Source: Gemmatimonadota bacterium (lineage in GTDB: Bacteria; Gemmatimonadota; Gemmatimonadetes; Longimicrobiales; Gaopeijiaceae). From it: 6,595 bases of DNA. The notes under the pieces are model-generated. The model had not been told where the DNA came from, did not search any database, and saw only the letters and a list, made by a program, of their open reading frames with translations. Positions 1-5,673 of the stretch are shown here, piece after piece. The stretch is taken from positions 3,813-10,407 of the forward strand of contig DUCW01000208.1 of assembly GCA_012959595.1 (NCBI GenBank), read 5' to 3'. The first letter of the stretch is position 1, and each line of letters starts with the position of its first letter. Made by a program: the position numbers and the translations under genes.

Positions 1-638
1 CAAGACTCCAATGCCCTGTCTGCATTCATTTTTAAGGGGACCACTCCACCCCGCCTATATCCCCCATCTGCTGTGATCAAACATACGGCTTCTAAATCAT
101 TGATCCTATCTGCCAATGACTCTGGGCTGAACCCTCCAAACACCACAGAATGTGGGGCCCCTATTCGAGCACAGGCTAGCATAGCTATCGTAGCCTCAGG
201 GATCATTGGAAGATAAATAGCAACTCTGTCTCCCTTTTTAACGCCGAGTGACTTCAAAGAATTTGCAAGCTTGCACACCTCTACATGCAGATTTTGATAA
301 GTGTAGGATCGAGTATCTCCATTCTCGCCTTCCCAAATCAAAGCCATTTTATCACTTCGACCATTCTCGAGGTGTCTGTCTAAACAATTTTCGGAAACGT
401 TTAATTTTCCGCCCAAAAACCATTTGGCATATGGGGGTGTCCATTCAAGGACCGTATGCCATCTTTCATGCCATTTAAGATCTTCAGCCCAAGATTCCCA
501 AAAAGTCAATCGGTCTTCATCAGCCCTATCATAGAGACCTCTATCTCGAACGACAGCATTCTTCTTAAACGTTTCGGAAGCCTCAAACTGACGGTTCTCG
601 TCTAAAAGAGCATCTAGATCACTTTCCTTTTTATTCAT
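1..638 (-). CDS. acs: Acetyl-CoA synthetase (AMP-forming), N-terminal part, truncated by window edge
   Basis: This gene encodes the cytoplasmic enzyme that makes acetyl-CoA from acetate, ATP and CoA through an acetyl-adenylate. It is read on the minus strand, and 212 codons lie in the window; the family is about 650 residues long, so roughly the first third is present. The N-terminal domain has the expected Trp-rich stretch (TFWESWAEDLKWHERW, residues 45-60). It is followed by GGKLNVSENCLDRH (76-89), SVVFGGFSPESLADRI (164-179) and ITADGGYRRGG (188-198), all characteristic of acetyl-CoA synthetases rather than generic acyl-CoA ligases. The catalytic P-loop and C-terminal lid are off the window. 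The ATG at 638 is chosen because a GGAG lies 9 bases upstream (648-651). In-frame ATGs at 680 and 689 would add an atypical hydrophobic stretch. The gene is divergent from the Fur-family gene. Family assignment is firm; substrate preference for acetate over propionate is inferred from the motifs. Confidence 0.95.
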   Translation of the reverse strand, partial: MNKKESDLDALLDENRQFEASETFKKNAVVRDRGLYDRADEDRLTFWESWAEDLKWHERWHTVLEWTPPYAKWFLGGKLNVSENCLDRHLENGRSDKMALIWEGENGDTRSYTYQNLHVEVCKLANSLKSLGVKKGDRVAIYLPMIPEATIAMLACARIGAPHSVVFGGFSPESLADRINDLEAVCLITADGGYRRGGVVPLKMNADRALES

Positions 639-647
639 TCCAATCTT

Positions 648-651
648 CTCC
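648..651 (-). promoter_or_regulatory. Ribosome binding site of acs
   Basis: The minus strand reads GGAG here, nine bases before the ATG at 638. It decides between this start and the upstream in-frame ATGs at 680 and 689. Confidence 0.5.
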
Positions 652-815
652 AAAAATTCTTGTATTCCGAGAAGAAACATTTTAGGCATTACAACTGGAA
701 TTCAGCAAGGCTAAACTGGATCTCTAGTGACAATGAACTTTTTTCCTTAGGTTACTTTACCGAAATTCAGTCAAGATCTCAGGCTCAGTTAATCTAGACT
801 GTAACACTCGAACTC

Positions 816-836
816 TCGGCTGAACCGTGGAGCCGA
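816..836. repeat. Inverted repeat TCGGCT-N9-AGCCGA upstream of the PerR-like gene
   Basis: TCGGCT (816-821) and AGCCGA (831-836) are perfect reverse complements separated by nine bases (GAACCGTGG). The element lies 39 bases before the regulator's start codon, overlapping where a -35 could be. The same arms with the same nine-base spacing recur at 2937-2957, just after dacB. It could be an operator for a dimeric protein or an RNA hairpin; there is no T-run to make it a terminator. Confidence 0.5.
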
Positions 837-875
837 ATTTGGATATCATGATTCAAGTAAAAGGCTTAGAACCGT

Positions 876-1316
876 ATGGATGACGTCAAGAATACTAGTT
901 TTCGAAACGTTTTGGCCGAACATGGACAGCGTTATACACGTCAAAGAGATGTCATATTCAGTATAGTTTCCAAAACATCTGATCACCCCACTGCCGAAGA
1001 AATATTCTTAGAAGCTCGTACTCTCCTGCCATCTATCTCTTTGGCTACCATATACAAGAACCTCGATGCCTTGATATCCTGCGGACTAGCGAAAAAGGTC
1101 AACCATACTGATGGTTCTAGGAGATATTGCTGTCGTGCTGATCCCCACCATCACGCGACTTGCCTTAGTTGTGGAGCCGTCACCGACATCCCAGGTACAC
1201 TTGGTGACACGGAGCTATCCAGGGTAAGAAATGAAGCTGGAGATTTCGAAATAGTAGGTTACGAGTTGGAGTTGAACGGATACTGCCCTAAATGTAAGCC
1301 ACACTCTATCAGCTAG
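876..1316 (+). CDS. Fur-family transcriptional regulator, PerR-like
   Basis: This 146-residue metal-responsive repressor has the usual Fur-family length. The winged-helix DNA-binding half (about 1-85) includes the recognition-helix motif ISLATIYKNLDAL (54-66). The C-terminal half carries HHH (91-93) and two Cys pairs, CLSC (96-99) and CPKC (137-140), which form the structural zinc site in this family. Residue numbers line up with Bacillus subtilis PerR: H37, H91, H93 and D104 are all present, and Asp at 104 (Glu in typical Fur) is the known marker of peroxide-sensing PerR. However, the Asp expected at 85 is Cys (YCC, 84-86), so metal choice or sensing may differ. The ATG at 876 follows an in-frame TAG at 867-869, and AAGG at 861-864 is a weak ribosome site. 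It is probably cotranscribed with dacB, 20 bases downstream. Family is certain; peroxide sensing is inference, and an iron-, zinc- or manganese-type Fur remains possible. Confidence 0.93.
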   Translation: MDDVKNTSFRNVLAEHGQRYTRQRDVIFSIVSKTSDHPTAEEIFLEARTLLPSISLATIYKNLDALISCGLAKKVNHTDGSRRYCCRADPHHHATCLSCGAVTDIPGTLGDTELSRVRNEAGDFEIVGYELELNGYCPKCKPHSIS

Positions 1317-1336
1317 AATCCCATGTCATTCCAATC

Positions 1337-2932
1337 ATGAAGAATTTCCCCACAAAAGTCGCTGCTATACTGTGTGCGTGCGTTGTAACATTGCCAATGT
1401 TCAGAGTATCTATCGCTTCCACTATCGATTGGGGAGAAAGTCGCTTTTGTTGCTCTAAGGAACCGAGGGAGATATCTCTTTCTGAGACCGATCCAAGAAT
1501 TATGCAACTCAACGATCAGATTTCTAAGTTGATACTGCCTAGAGTGGAGAGATCTGAAGACTGGGGAGCACTAGTCGTATCCCTCGAACATGGGGACACC
1601 CTTTTCTCTTATTCCAAAGACAGAACACTGTCTCCAGCTTCAAATATGAAGCTTTTTACGACAGCCGCCGCATTACATTTCCTGGGGTCCAAATTCAGAT
1701 ATCAGACATTCCTTTACTACGATGGACCAATCCAAAACGGTCATCTACAAGGAGATCTGATACTCTACGGGACTGGAGACCCAGGAATCTCAGAACGCTT
1801 TTCGGAGAATAAAGCTCTGATGTACGAAAGTTTCCTCTTAAGCCTGGAACAATCTGGAGTCAAAGTGATCGATGGTGACATCATAGGTGATGGCACTTAT
1901 TTTTCAGGGCCTGAGATAGGACCTGAATGGAATACTAAGGACCTAAACGATTGGTTTGCAGCTCCAGTATCGGCCCTGTCCTTAGACGAAAACATAGTCA
2001 CATTACAAATCCTCCCTGGACTAACAATCGGTGATCCTCCTAAGATTCATTCAGATCATGAAAATTTTCCTTTAGCGATTTATAACACCGCAAGAACAGT
2101 CTCAGGAAGGCCGACTGCTCCCTTATGGCTCGACAGAGAGACTCCCAATTCCGAAATCCATATTTATGGACAGATCCGGAGTGGAAGTCCTGGCGTTTGG
2201 AGACGTCTAACTGTACCAGACCCAGAATTATTGGCAGCCTCAGAACTCAAACAGGTATTACTCTCTAATGGCGTGGAGGTGCAAGGTGAACCAAAATCAA
2301 TCAGTGATAATATACTTTCCAGAGTCAACAAAGACACATATCGGGATTCAATCGGCAACTTCGTAGAACCCCCACAACTAATGGGGAGACATATTTCCCC
2401 AGAGATAATTGAATACTTAAAAGTGCTCAATCACGAAAGCCACAACCTGATTGCAGAAACTTTGTTAAAGACAATAGGAAAGCTCACAGGAGAGGCTGGA
2501 TCTTTTGAAGGAGGAGCAAAAACGATTCGTAAATTCTTGGAAGAAGAGGTTGGAATCCATCAGAGGGATGTTAAAATTAGTGACGGTTCTGGTCTTTCAC
2601 CCAGTAATGAAGCCAGCCCCAAAGCTTTTATTCAACTGCTTACTTACATAGCGAAAACTGGGCAGTGGACAACTTTCCTCTCAACACTCCCAGAAGCGGG
2701 GCAATCTCTGAGACGAATGTATCGGACCCCAGAGACAAGGAACTTGAAGGCTAAAACAGGAACGATAGAAGGAGTTTCCGCACTCACCGGGGTTGTCAAA
2801 ACCAGAGATAAAGAGGAATTGCTTTTCAGTATTATTTCCAATGAAGTACGTTCTACACGCACGTCTAAACGTATTGAGGACCTGGTTGGTGCTCAGCTAG
2901 CTAGTTTTCAGAGGACACCCAAGGTTAATTAG
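1337..2932 (+). CDS. dacB: D-alanyl-D-alanine carboxypeptidase/endopeptidase, PBP4 type (peptidase S13)
   Basis: This 531-residue class C penicillin-binding protein trims the terminal D-Ala from peptidoglycan stem peptides and cuts cross-links in the periplasm. The three serine-enzyme motifs are visible: SNMK (102-105) with the nucleophile Ser102, SHN (368-370), and KTG (473-475). The S13 hallmarks YGTGDPG (144-150) and DGSGLS (416-421) are also present. A Sec signal peptide is evident: Lys2 and Lys7, a hydrophobic run at about 8-22, and a likely cut after SIA (25-27). It is somewhat longer than E. coli PBP4 (477 residues); the large segment between the first two motifs is where the family's inserted domains lie. 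The ATG at 1337 has no Shine-Dalgarno sequence; translation may depend on coupling to the regulator that ends 20 bases earlier. Its last eight bases overlap the convergent small gene. Family assignment is firm; the balance of carboxypeptidase and endopeptidase activity cannot be read from sequence. Confidence 0.96.
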   Translation: MKNFPTKVAAILCACVVTLPMFRVSIASTIDWGESRFCCSKEPREISLSETDPRIMQLNDQISKLILPRVERSEDWGALVVSLEHGDTLFSYSKDRTLSPASNMKLFTTAAALHFLGSKFRYQTFLYYDGPIQNGHLQGDLILYGTGDPGISERFSENKALMYESFLLSLEQSGVKVIDGDIIGDGTYFSGPEIGPEWNTKDLNDWFAAPVSALSLDENIVTLQILPGLTIGDPPKIHSDHENFPLAIYNTARTVSGRPTAPLWLDRETPNSEIHIYGQIRSGSPGVWRRLTVPDPELLAASELKQVLLSNGVEVQGEPKSISDNILSRVNKDTYRDSIGNFVEPPQLMGRHISPEIIEYLKVLNHESHNLIAETLLKTIGKLTGEAGSFEGGAKTIRKFLEEEVGIHQRDVKISDGSGLSPSNEASPKAFIQLLTYIAKTGQWTTFLSTLPEAGQSLRRMYRTPETRNLKAKTGTIEGVSALTGVVKTRDKEELLFSIISNEVRSTRTSKRIEDLVGAQLASFQRTPKVN

Positions 2933-3176
2933 AATTTCGGCTTCGCCCTTTAGCCGACCTTAGGCGCCGTCTTAGTTCAACATCAGACATCGTCTTTAGT
3001 GTTCTCCTGGCCACTTCTTCTCCATTCCAACGTATATCTAGAAGGGCGTGACCTTCCTCATTAAGCCCATTTTCCTCATGGAGGTACATGTAATAACGAC
3101 CTTTGTAGTCCATAGTAGGCTCTTTCCTGGCTGTCGCAATCCAAGAATTCCCACTTTGATCCAGAAATTGCCTCAT
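2925..3176 (-). CDS. Small uncharacterised protein, 83 residues
   Basis: I do not recognise a named family. The protein is cytoplasmic in appearance: no signal peptide, no membrane segment, no cysteine. It starts FLDQSGNSWIATARKEP (4-20), followed by a Tyr-rich GRYYMYLHEE (26-35), a segment LLDIRWNGEEVARRTLKTMS (45-64), and a strongly basic tail (DVELRRRLRSAKGRSRNSN, 65-83). The overall look is a small beta-rich domain followed by an amphipathic basic helix, which may bind nucleic acid or a protein partner (inference). A good ribosome site, GGAG at 3182-3185 on the minus strand, lies five bases before the ATG, which argues for a real gene. The 3' end overlaps the last eight bases of convergent dacB. 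From memory, similar short proteins with an ending like MSDVELRRRL occur in Gemmatimonadota; this was not searched. Confidence 0.75.
   Translation of the reverse strand: MRQFLDQSGNSWIATARKEPTMDYKGRYYMYLHEENGLNEEGHALLDIRWNGEEVARRTLKTMSDVELRRRLRSAKGRSRNSN
2937..2957. repeat. Inverted repeat TCGGCT-N9-AGCCGA just after dacB
   Basis: TCGGCT (2937-2942) and AGCCGA (2952-2957) flank nine bases (TCGCCCTTT). Arms and spacing are identical to the element at 816-836. It begins four bases after the dacB stop and lies inside the 3' coding end of the convergent small gene. In dacB mRNA it could form a 3'-end hairpin, but no T-run follows on either strand, so an intrinsic terminator is not well supported. 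Confidence 0.5.
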
Positions 3177-3501
3177 GAAAACTCCATATGATCTAACTCA
3201 CCATTTGAGATTAATAAGCTTCGGAGCGGGTTGTCACTAAGCGCCAACTTTAAAGCTAAAGCATCGCCACCATAATGTTAAACCAACGGAAGTTTGGCAA
3301 TCCATAAACGTTCCCAGGAAGCAGCATTTTTATAGTCCGAGAGTAGCAAAGTGACTTAACTTAGTTGTATGAAACATTTGCCGTAGACTTTGAAGAAGAA
3401 TCGAATAAGTTTGTACGACATAGGGTCGAACCAAAACATCGGCTGTCTCGTTTCGAAATATAGAGATTTCTTTAGACCACCTTTAATCTAAGAGTGCCAA
3501 C
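3177..3501. other. Gene-poor 325-base intergenic region
   Basis: No convincing gene, tRNA or known RNA was found here. The region must hold divergent promoters for the small minus-strand gene and the plus-strand transporter. Seen directly: TTTCGAAATATAG at 3451-3463, which contains a -10-like TATAGA at 3459-3464 but has no good -35; the eight-base repeat GCCAACTT at 3243-3250 and 3496-3503; and the palindrome GCCAACTTGGC over the transporter start. On the minus strand there are two very short reading frames with ATG starts: 3356-3439 (27 codons, basic and Phe-rich) and 3256-3327 (23 codons). Neither has a strong ribosome site or a recognisable product, and both may be chance. Confidence 0.5.
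3182..3185 (-). promoter_or_regulatory. Ribosome binding site of the 83-residue protein gene
   Basis: The minus strand reads GGAG here, five bases before the ATG at 3176. It is one of the better ribosome sites in the window and is a main reason to accept the small gene as real. Confidence 0.55.
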
Positions 3502-3506
3502 TTGGC
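3496..3506. repeat. Palindrome GCCAACTTGGC spanning the transporter start codon
   Basis: This is a perfect 11-base palindrome (five-base arms around a central C) whose right arm contains the TTG start codon at 3502. It may be chance; if real it could be an operator or could affect initiation. Confidence 0.3.
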
Positions 3507-4464
3507 TAAAAAAAACTCTGATGCCTTGAGAAGCCAAACCTCGTCCGAAATTCCATGGAATGACTTGGCTTTAGTCGGAGTTTGTTTGATTTGGGGCATC
3601 AATTTTTCTGTTATAAAACTTTCTCTAGTCTATTTTGATCCGCTCGCCTTTAATGCCGTCAGATTTCCACTGGCTGCCCTTGTTTTAATCGGCATGCTGA
3701 AGGTCAACGGGCCAATCCCTATGCCTAGGCGGGAACACTATTTCAAAATAATTCTTTTGGGTATCCTGGGTAATGTGGTCTACCAACTTCTTTTCATTTA
3801 TGGGATCGACAAAACTCTTGCAGGAAATTCTTCACTCATTCTTGCCACAGTTCCCGTCTGGACATTGTTACTAGCTACAACCTTAAACAAGGAACGGCAT
3901 GGTATAGGAGTTTGGTCCGGAATTATTATAACTCTCGTTGGTATCTGTTTTGTGGTGTCTGGAAATAGGACAAACTTATCCTTGGATGGCAACCTACCAG
4001 TTGGTGATCTATTGGTTCTACTTGCTGCTATAACTTGGGCACTATATACCGTCGGTTCACAGAATCTTGCCCGTGAATACGGAGCCCTACCAGTAACTGC
4101 CTGGACTCTCTGCATAGCTACCCCGGGCTTGATTCTGGCTGGATCAAAATCACTCTGGTCTATGGATCTAGGAAAGGTCCCCATAGTGTCCTGGATCGGA
4201 GTTTGCTATGCTGGGGTCATGGCATTGGCAGTCGCCTATTATTTTTGGAACTATAGCCTGGAAAAAATCGGTGCACCCCGAACAGCTGCCTTCTCGAATC
4301 TAGTACCAGTCATCGCCCTCACTACTGCTCTGGTATTGCTAGGAGAAGTCCCCTCCACACCTCAACTGATAGGAACTGGAATCATCCTAATCGGACTTTG
4401 GATCACGAGGCAAGGCAAATCAGATGCTACTACCAGTTCGGTTAACAATCGAAAACTGTCTTAA
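3502..4464 (+). CDS. DMT superfamily permease with two EamA domains
   Basis: This 320-residue inner-membrane protein belongs to the drug/metabolite transporter superfamily, whose members export or import amino acids, nucleotides or other small metabolites. Two homologous EamA halves are visible (about 23-153 and 168-302), each consistent with five membrane helices. Family-typical features include WGINFSVIK (31-39), FDPLAFNAVRFPLAAL (45-60) in the first half, and GDLLVLLAAITWALYTV (168-184), YAGVMALAVAYYFWNYSLE (236-254) and SNLVPVIALTTALVLLGE (265-282) in the second. Length is normal for the family. The start is TTG at 3502: an in-frame TAA at 3484-3486 excludes longer forms, no ATG precedes the first helix, and AAGAG at 3490-3494 is a plausible ribosome site. 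The N-terminus (AKKNSD) and C-terminus are polar, the latter ending basic. It is monocistronic, ending 28 bases from a convergent gene. Family is firm; the substrate cannot be inferred. Confidence 0.93.
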   Translation: MAKKNSDALRSQTSSEIPWNDLALVGVCLIWGINFSVIKLSLVYFDPLAFNAVRFPLAALVLIGMLKVNGPIPMPRREHYFKIILLGILGNVVYQLLFIYGIDKTLAGNSSLILATVPVWTLLLATTLNKERHGIGVWSGIIITLVGICFVVSGNRTNLSLDGNLPVGDLLVLLAAITWALYTVGSQNLAREYGALPVTAWTLCIATPGLILAGSKSLWSMDLGKVPIVSWIGVCYAGVMALAVAYYFWNYSLEKIGAPRTAAFSNLVPVIALTTALVLLGEVPSTPQLIGTGIILIGLWITRQGKSDATTSSVNNRKLS

Positions 4465-4469
4465 GCAAA

Positions 4470-4500
4470 AGAAGTCCAAATCAGAGTGCTGTTTACTTCT
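4470..4500. terminator. Weak inverted repeat between convergent genes, possible bidirectional terminator
   Basis: AGAAGT (4470-4475) and ACTTCT (4495-4500) are perfect complements separated by 19 bases, in the short gap between the transporter and SH3-protein stop codons. Placement suits a shared terminator, but the stem is short, AT-rich and long-looped, without a clear T-run, so support is weak. Confidence 0.2.
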
Positions 4501-5503
4501 CAGATGATATTCTTTCGAATGAGATCAGTTCAAGCACAGGAGCTTCAGTTAATTTCTCCGACACAGTCCTCAGACGCCCTACAACGCGAACATGGTCTAA
4601 CGGACTCAAAAAAGACACCGCTTCTGTCAGATCTGGTGAAACGGTTACATAGATAAAACTGTCTTCGCTATTCAACAGTCTCGTAACAAGAAACTTTTCA
4701 TTCTGATAAAAATCAGAACGAATTCCGTCGGCCTCTTCGAGGGATATAAACTGAAGGTCCCATTGCAAGAACCTTCCCTCCAATTCCTCTGATCTCTGAC
4801 CTAACTCTCCTATATCTACATCTACAATTACAGGCAAATTCAGCAAGTCTTGTGAGGACTCTGGAGCCCAGATCCATCCATTAATAGTCACTTTAGCCCA
4901 GTTCCCTTCCCTGGCAAGAACTCCGAGTGTGGAGTGCGGAAGAGCTCTAAACAAAGTGTCCCCATTGGGGGCATCTAGAACTGGAAGGTCTCTTTCACCT
5001 AAGGTCAACCACTCCATCGCACCCTTACCTGTCCCCAAGTCACTAGGTGTAGCCTCAAAGTTGCTATTCTTCACATTCACCGACTGAGCCCAGATCCACA
5101 CTTTTCTTTCAACTCTGACCCACCCGCTACTCTTCTCGACAGATCTGAGAAGAGTACCATTTTCAAGTCGTCCAATGGTTGTCCCTTGCGGCCTATCCCG
5201 GATATTTTCACCCTCTGGAGCGGATACCACTAGATCGAAATCTCCTCTATTCGCCAACTGAAGGGAAGCTTCCCAAACCCATCCTTCTAAATTGAACTGC
5301 AACCAGTTATCCCTCGAAGCGAGAAGCATTAATTTCAGGCCTTCGTTCATACGGCCAATCAATGCTCCATTCTCCCTAGCCCTTATGTTTTCGTCCAGTT
5401 GTACAGTTCCAGCTTGACCAGCAACTCCTTGCCCAAGAGCAAACGAACATCCAAGTGATAGAACCATTGCATTTTTGTAAATCCTACTAGCTTTTCCGAT
5501 CAT
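4493..5503 (-). CDS. Exported protein with three SH3-like repeats and an unassigned C-terminal domain
   Basis: As called this is 336 residues. The N-terminus MIGKASRIYKNA is basic and is followed by a short hydrophobic run (13-30) ending near AGQA, consistent with a Sec signal peptide. Three bacterial SH3-like repeats follow at about 38-81, 99-142 and 172-215. Each has the pattern of a short acidic/polar strand, a GxxIGR-like turn, and an aromatic ending (EGWVWE, KVWIWA, NGWIWA). Such repeats usually bind peptidoglycan or peptides in the envelope. The C-terminal part (about 227-336), with LQWDLQFISLEEADGIRSDF, is predicted by eye to be mostly beta, possibly OB-like; I know no name for it. The start is uncertain: an in-frame TTG at 5542 gives 349 residues, but its n-region would be too long for a signal peptide, so the ATG at 5503 is preferred. 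Neither has a good ribosome site. The gene is divergent from the M24 gene. Envelope role is inferred. Confidence 0.85.
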   Translation of the reverse strand: MIGKASRIYKNAMVLSLGCSFALGQGVAGQAGTVQLDENIRARENGALIGRMNEGLKLMLLASRDNWLQFNLEGWVWEASLQLANRGDFDLVVSAPEGENIRDRPQGTTIGRLENGTLLRSVEKSSGWVRVERKVWIWAQSVNVKNSNFEATPSDLGTGKGAMEWLTLGERDLPVLDAPNGDTLFRALPHSTLGVLAREGNWAKVTINGWIWAPESSQDLLNLPVIVDVDIGELGQRSEELEGRFLQWDLQFISLEEADGIRSDFYQNEKFLVTRLLNSEDSFIYVTVSPDLTEAVSFLSPLDHVRVVGRLRTVSEKLTEAPVLELISFERISSEK

Positions 5504-5673
5504 ATCGTAAGCACATTTTTCAGAGACACGTTTCACAATCAACTATCGAAATATAGGCCAGAAAGAGCGAACAGACAAAAGGTCATTGTATCGAAATACA
5601 GTTGCGCAAAAGTCACTTGCCGTGGCACTATGAGTGAACCCACAAAAAGAAAATCCTAAGCTGGATCAAACCC
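5504..5673. promoter_or_regulatory. Divergent promoter region with two TATCGAAATA copies
   Basis: This 170-base space separates the minus-strand SH3 gene from the plus-strand M24 gene. TATCGAAATA occurs at 5544-5553 and 5589-5598, start to start 45 bases apart. The second copy sits in an inverted repeat TGTAT-CGAA-ATACA (5587-5600) and is followed directly by the palindrome TTGCGCAA (5602-5609). On the minus strand the first copy reads TATATTTCG close to the SH3 gene start, which could belong to its promoter. A nine-codon frame from the ATG at 5630 (MSEPTKRKS) ends before the M24 start and is probably chance. These sites are candidate operators or promoter elements for one or both genes; no known regulator consensus was recognised. 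Confidence 0.4.
5589..5609. repeat. Adjacent palindromes in the SH3/M24 promoter region
   Basis: TGTAT (5587-5591) and ATACA (5596-5600) form an inverted repeat around CGAA, and TTGCGCAA (5602-5609) is a perfect eight-base palindrome right beside it. Their position 65-87 bases before the M24 start suits an operator, but no matching regulator is known. Confidence 0.3.

Larger units (their letters stand above)
639..875. promoter_or_regulatory. Divergent intergenic region between acs and the PerR-like regulator
   Basis: These 237 bases must hold the promoters for both divergent genes. Seen directly: a perfect six-base inverted repeat at 816-836, an imperfect palindrome TTGnATn6ATnCAA at 839-856, and TACCGAAATTCAG at 758-770, which resembles a motif in two other intergenic regions of the window. 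A possible -10 box for the regulator is TATCAT at 843-848; the six bases 17 upstream (CTGAAC) are a poor -35, so this promoter is weakly supported. No classical Fur box or PerR box is evident. Autoregulation by the downstream regulator is common in its family, but the sequence only offers weak candidate operators. Confidence 0.4.

Noticed and set aside
248..478. A 76-codon plus-strand frame at the left end
   Set aside because: It is antisense to the N-terminal region of acetyl-CoA synthetase, whose family motifs are unmistakable on the other strand.
839..856. Imperfect palindrome TTGnATn6ATnCAA as a PerR or Fur box
   Set aside because: Only 10 of 18 positions are symmetrical and it does not match the 7-1-7 consensus of known PerR or Fur sites; kept only as a note in the intergenic entry.
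1309..1512. Two overlapping minus-strand frames opposite the start of dacB
   Set aside because: They are antisense to the signal peptide and early coding region of dacB and to the regulator-dacB junction, with no family resemblance.
2164..2862. Minus-strand frames of 88 and 72 codons inside dacB
   Set aside because: Both are antisense to a gene with all catalytic motifs intact; no ribosome sites or recognisable products.
3421..3435. T-loop-like GGTTCGACC on the minus strand, suggesting a tRNA
   Set aside because: No five-base T-stem, acceptor stem or anticodon arm can be built around it.
3798..4184. A 128-codon open frame on the minus strand inside the transporter gene
   Set aside because: It lies wholly opposite a clear EamA permease, its product is Pro- and Arg-rich without recognisable features, and no ribosome site supports it.
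5446..5451. Possible lipobox (LSLGC) in the SH3-repeat protein
   Set aside because: The hydrophobic stretch before this Cys is too short and a Lys lies too close; a Sec-type signal with later cleavage fits better.
5630..5659. Nine-codon leader frame before the M24 gene
   Set aside because: No ribosome site and no regulatory codon run; short frames like this are expected by chance.
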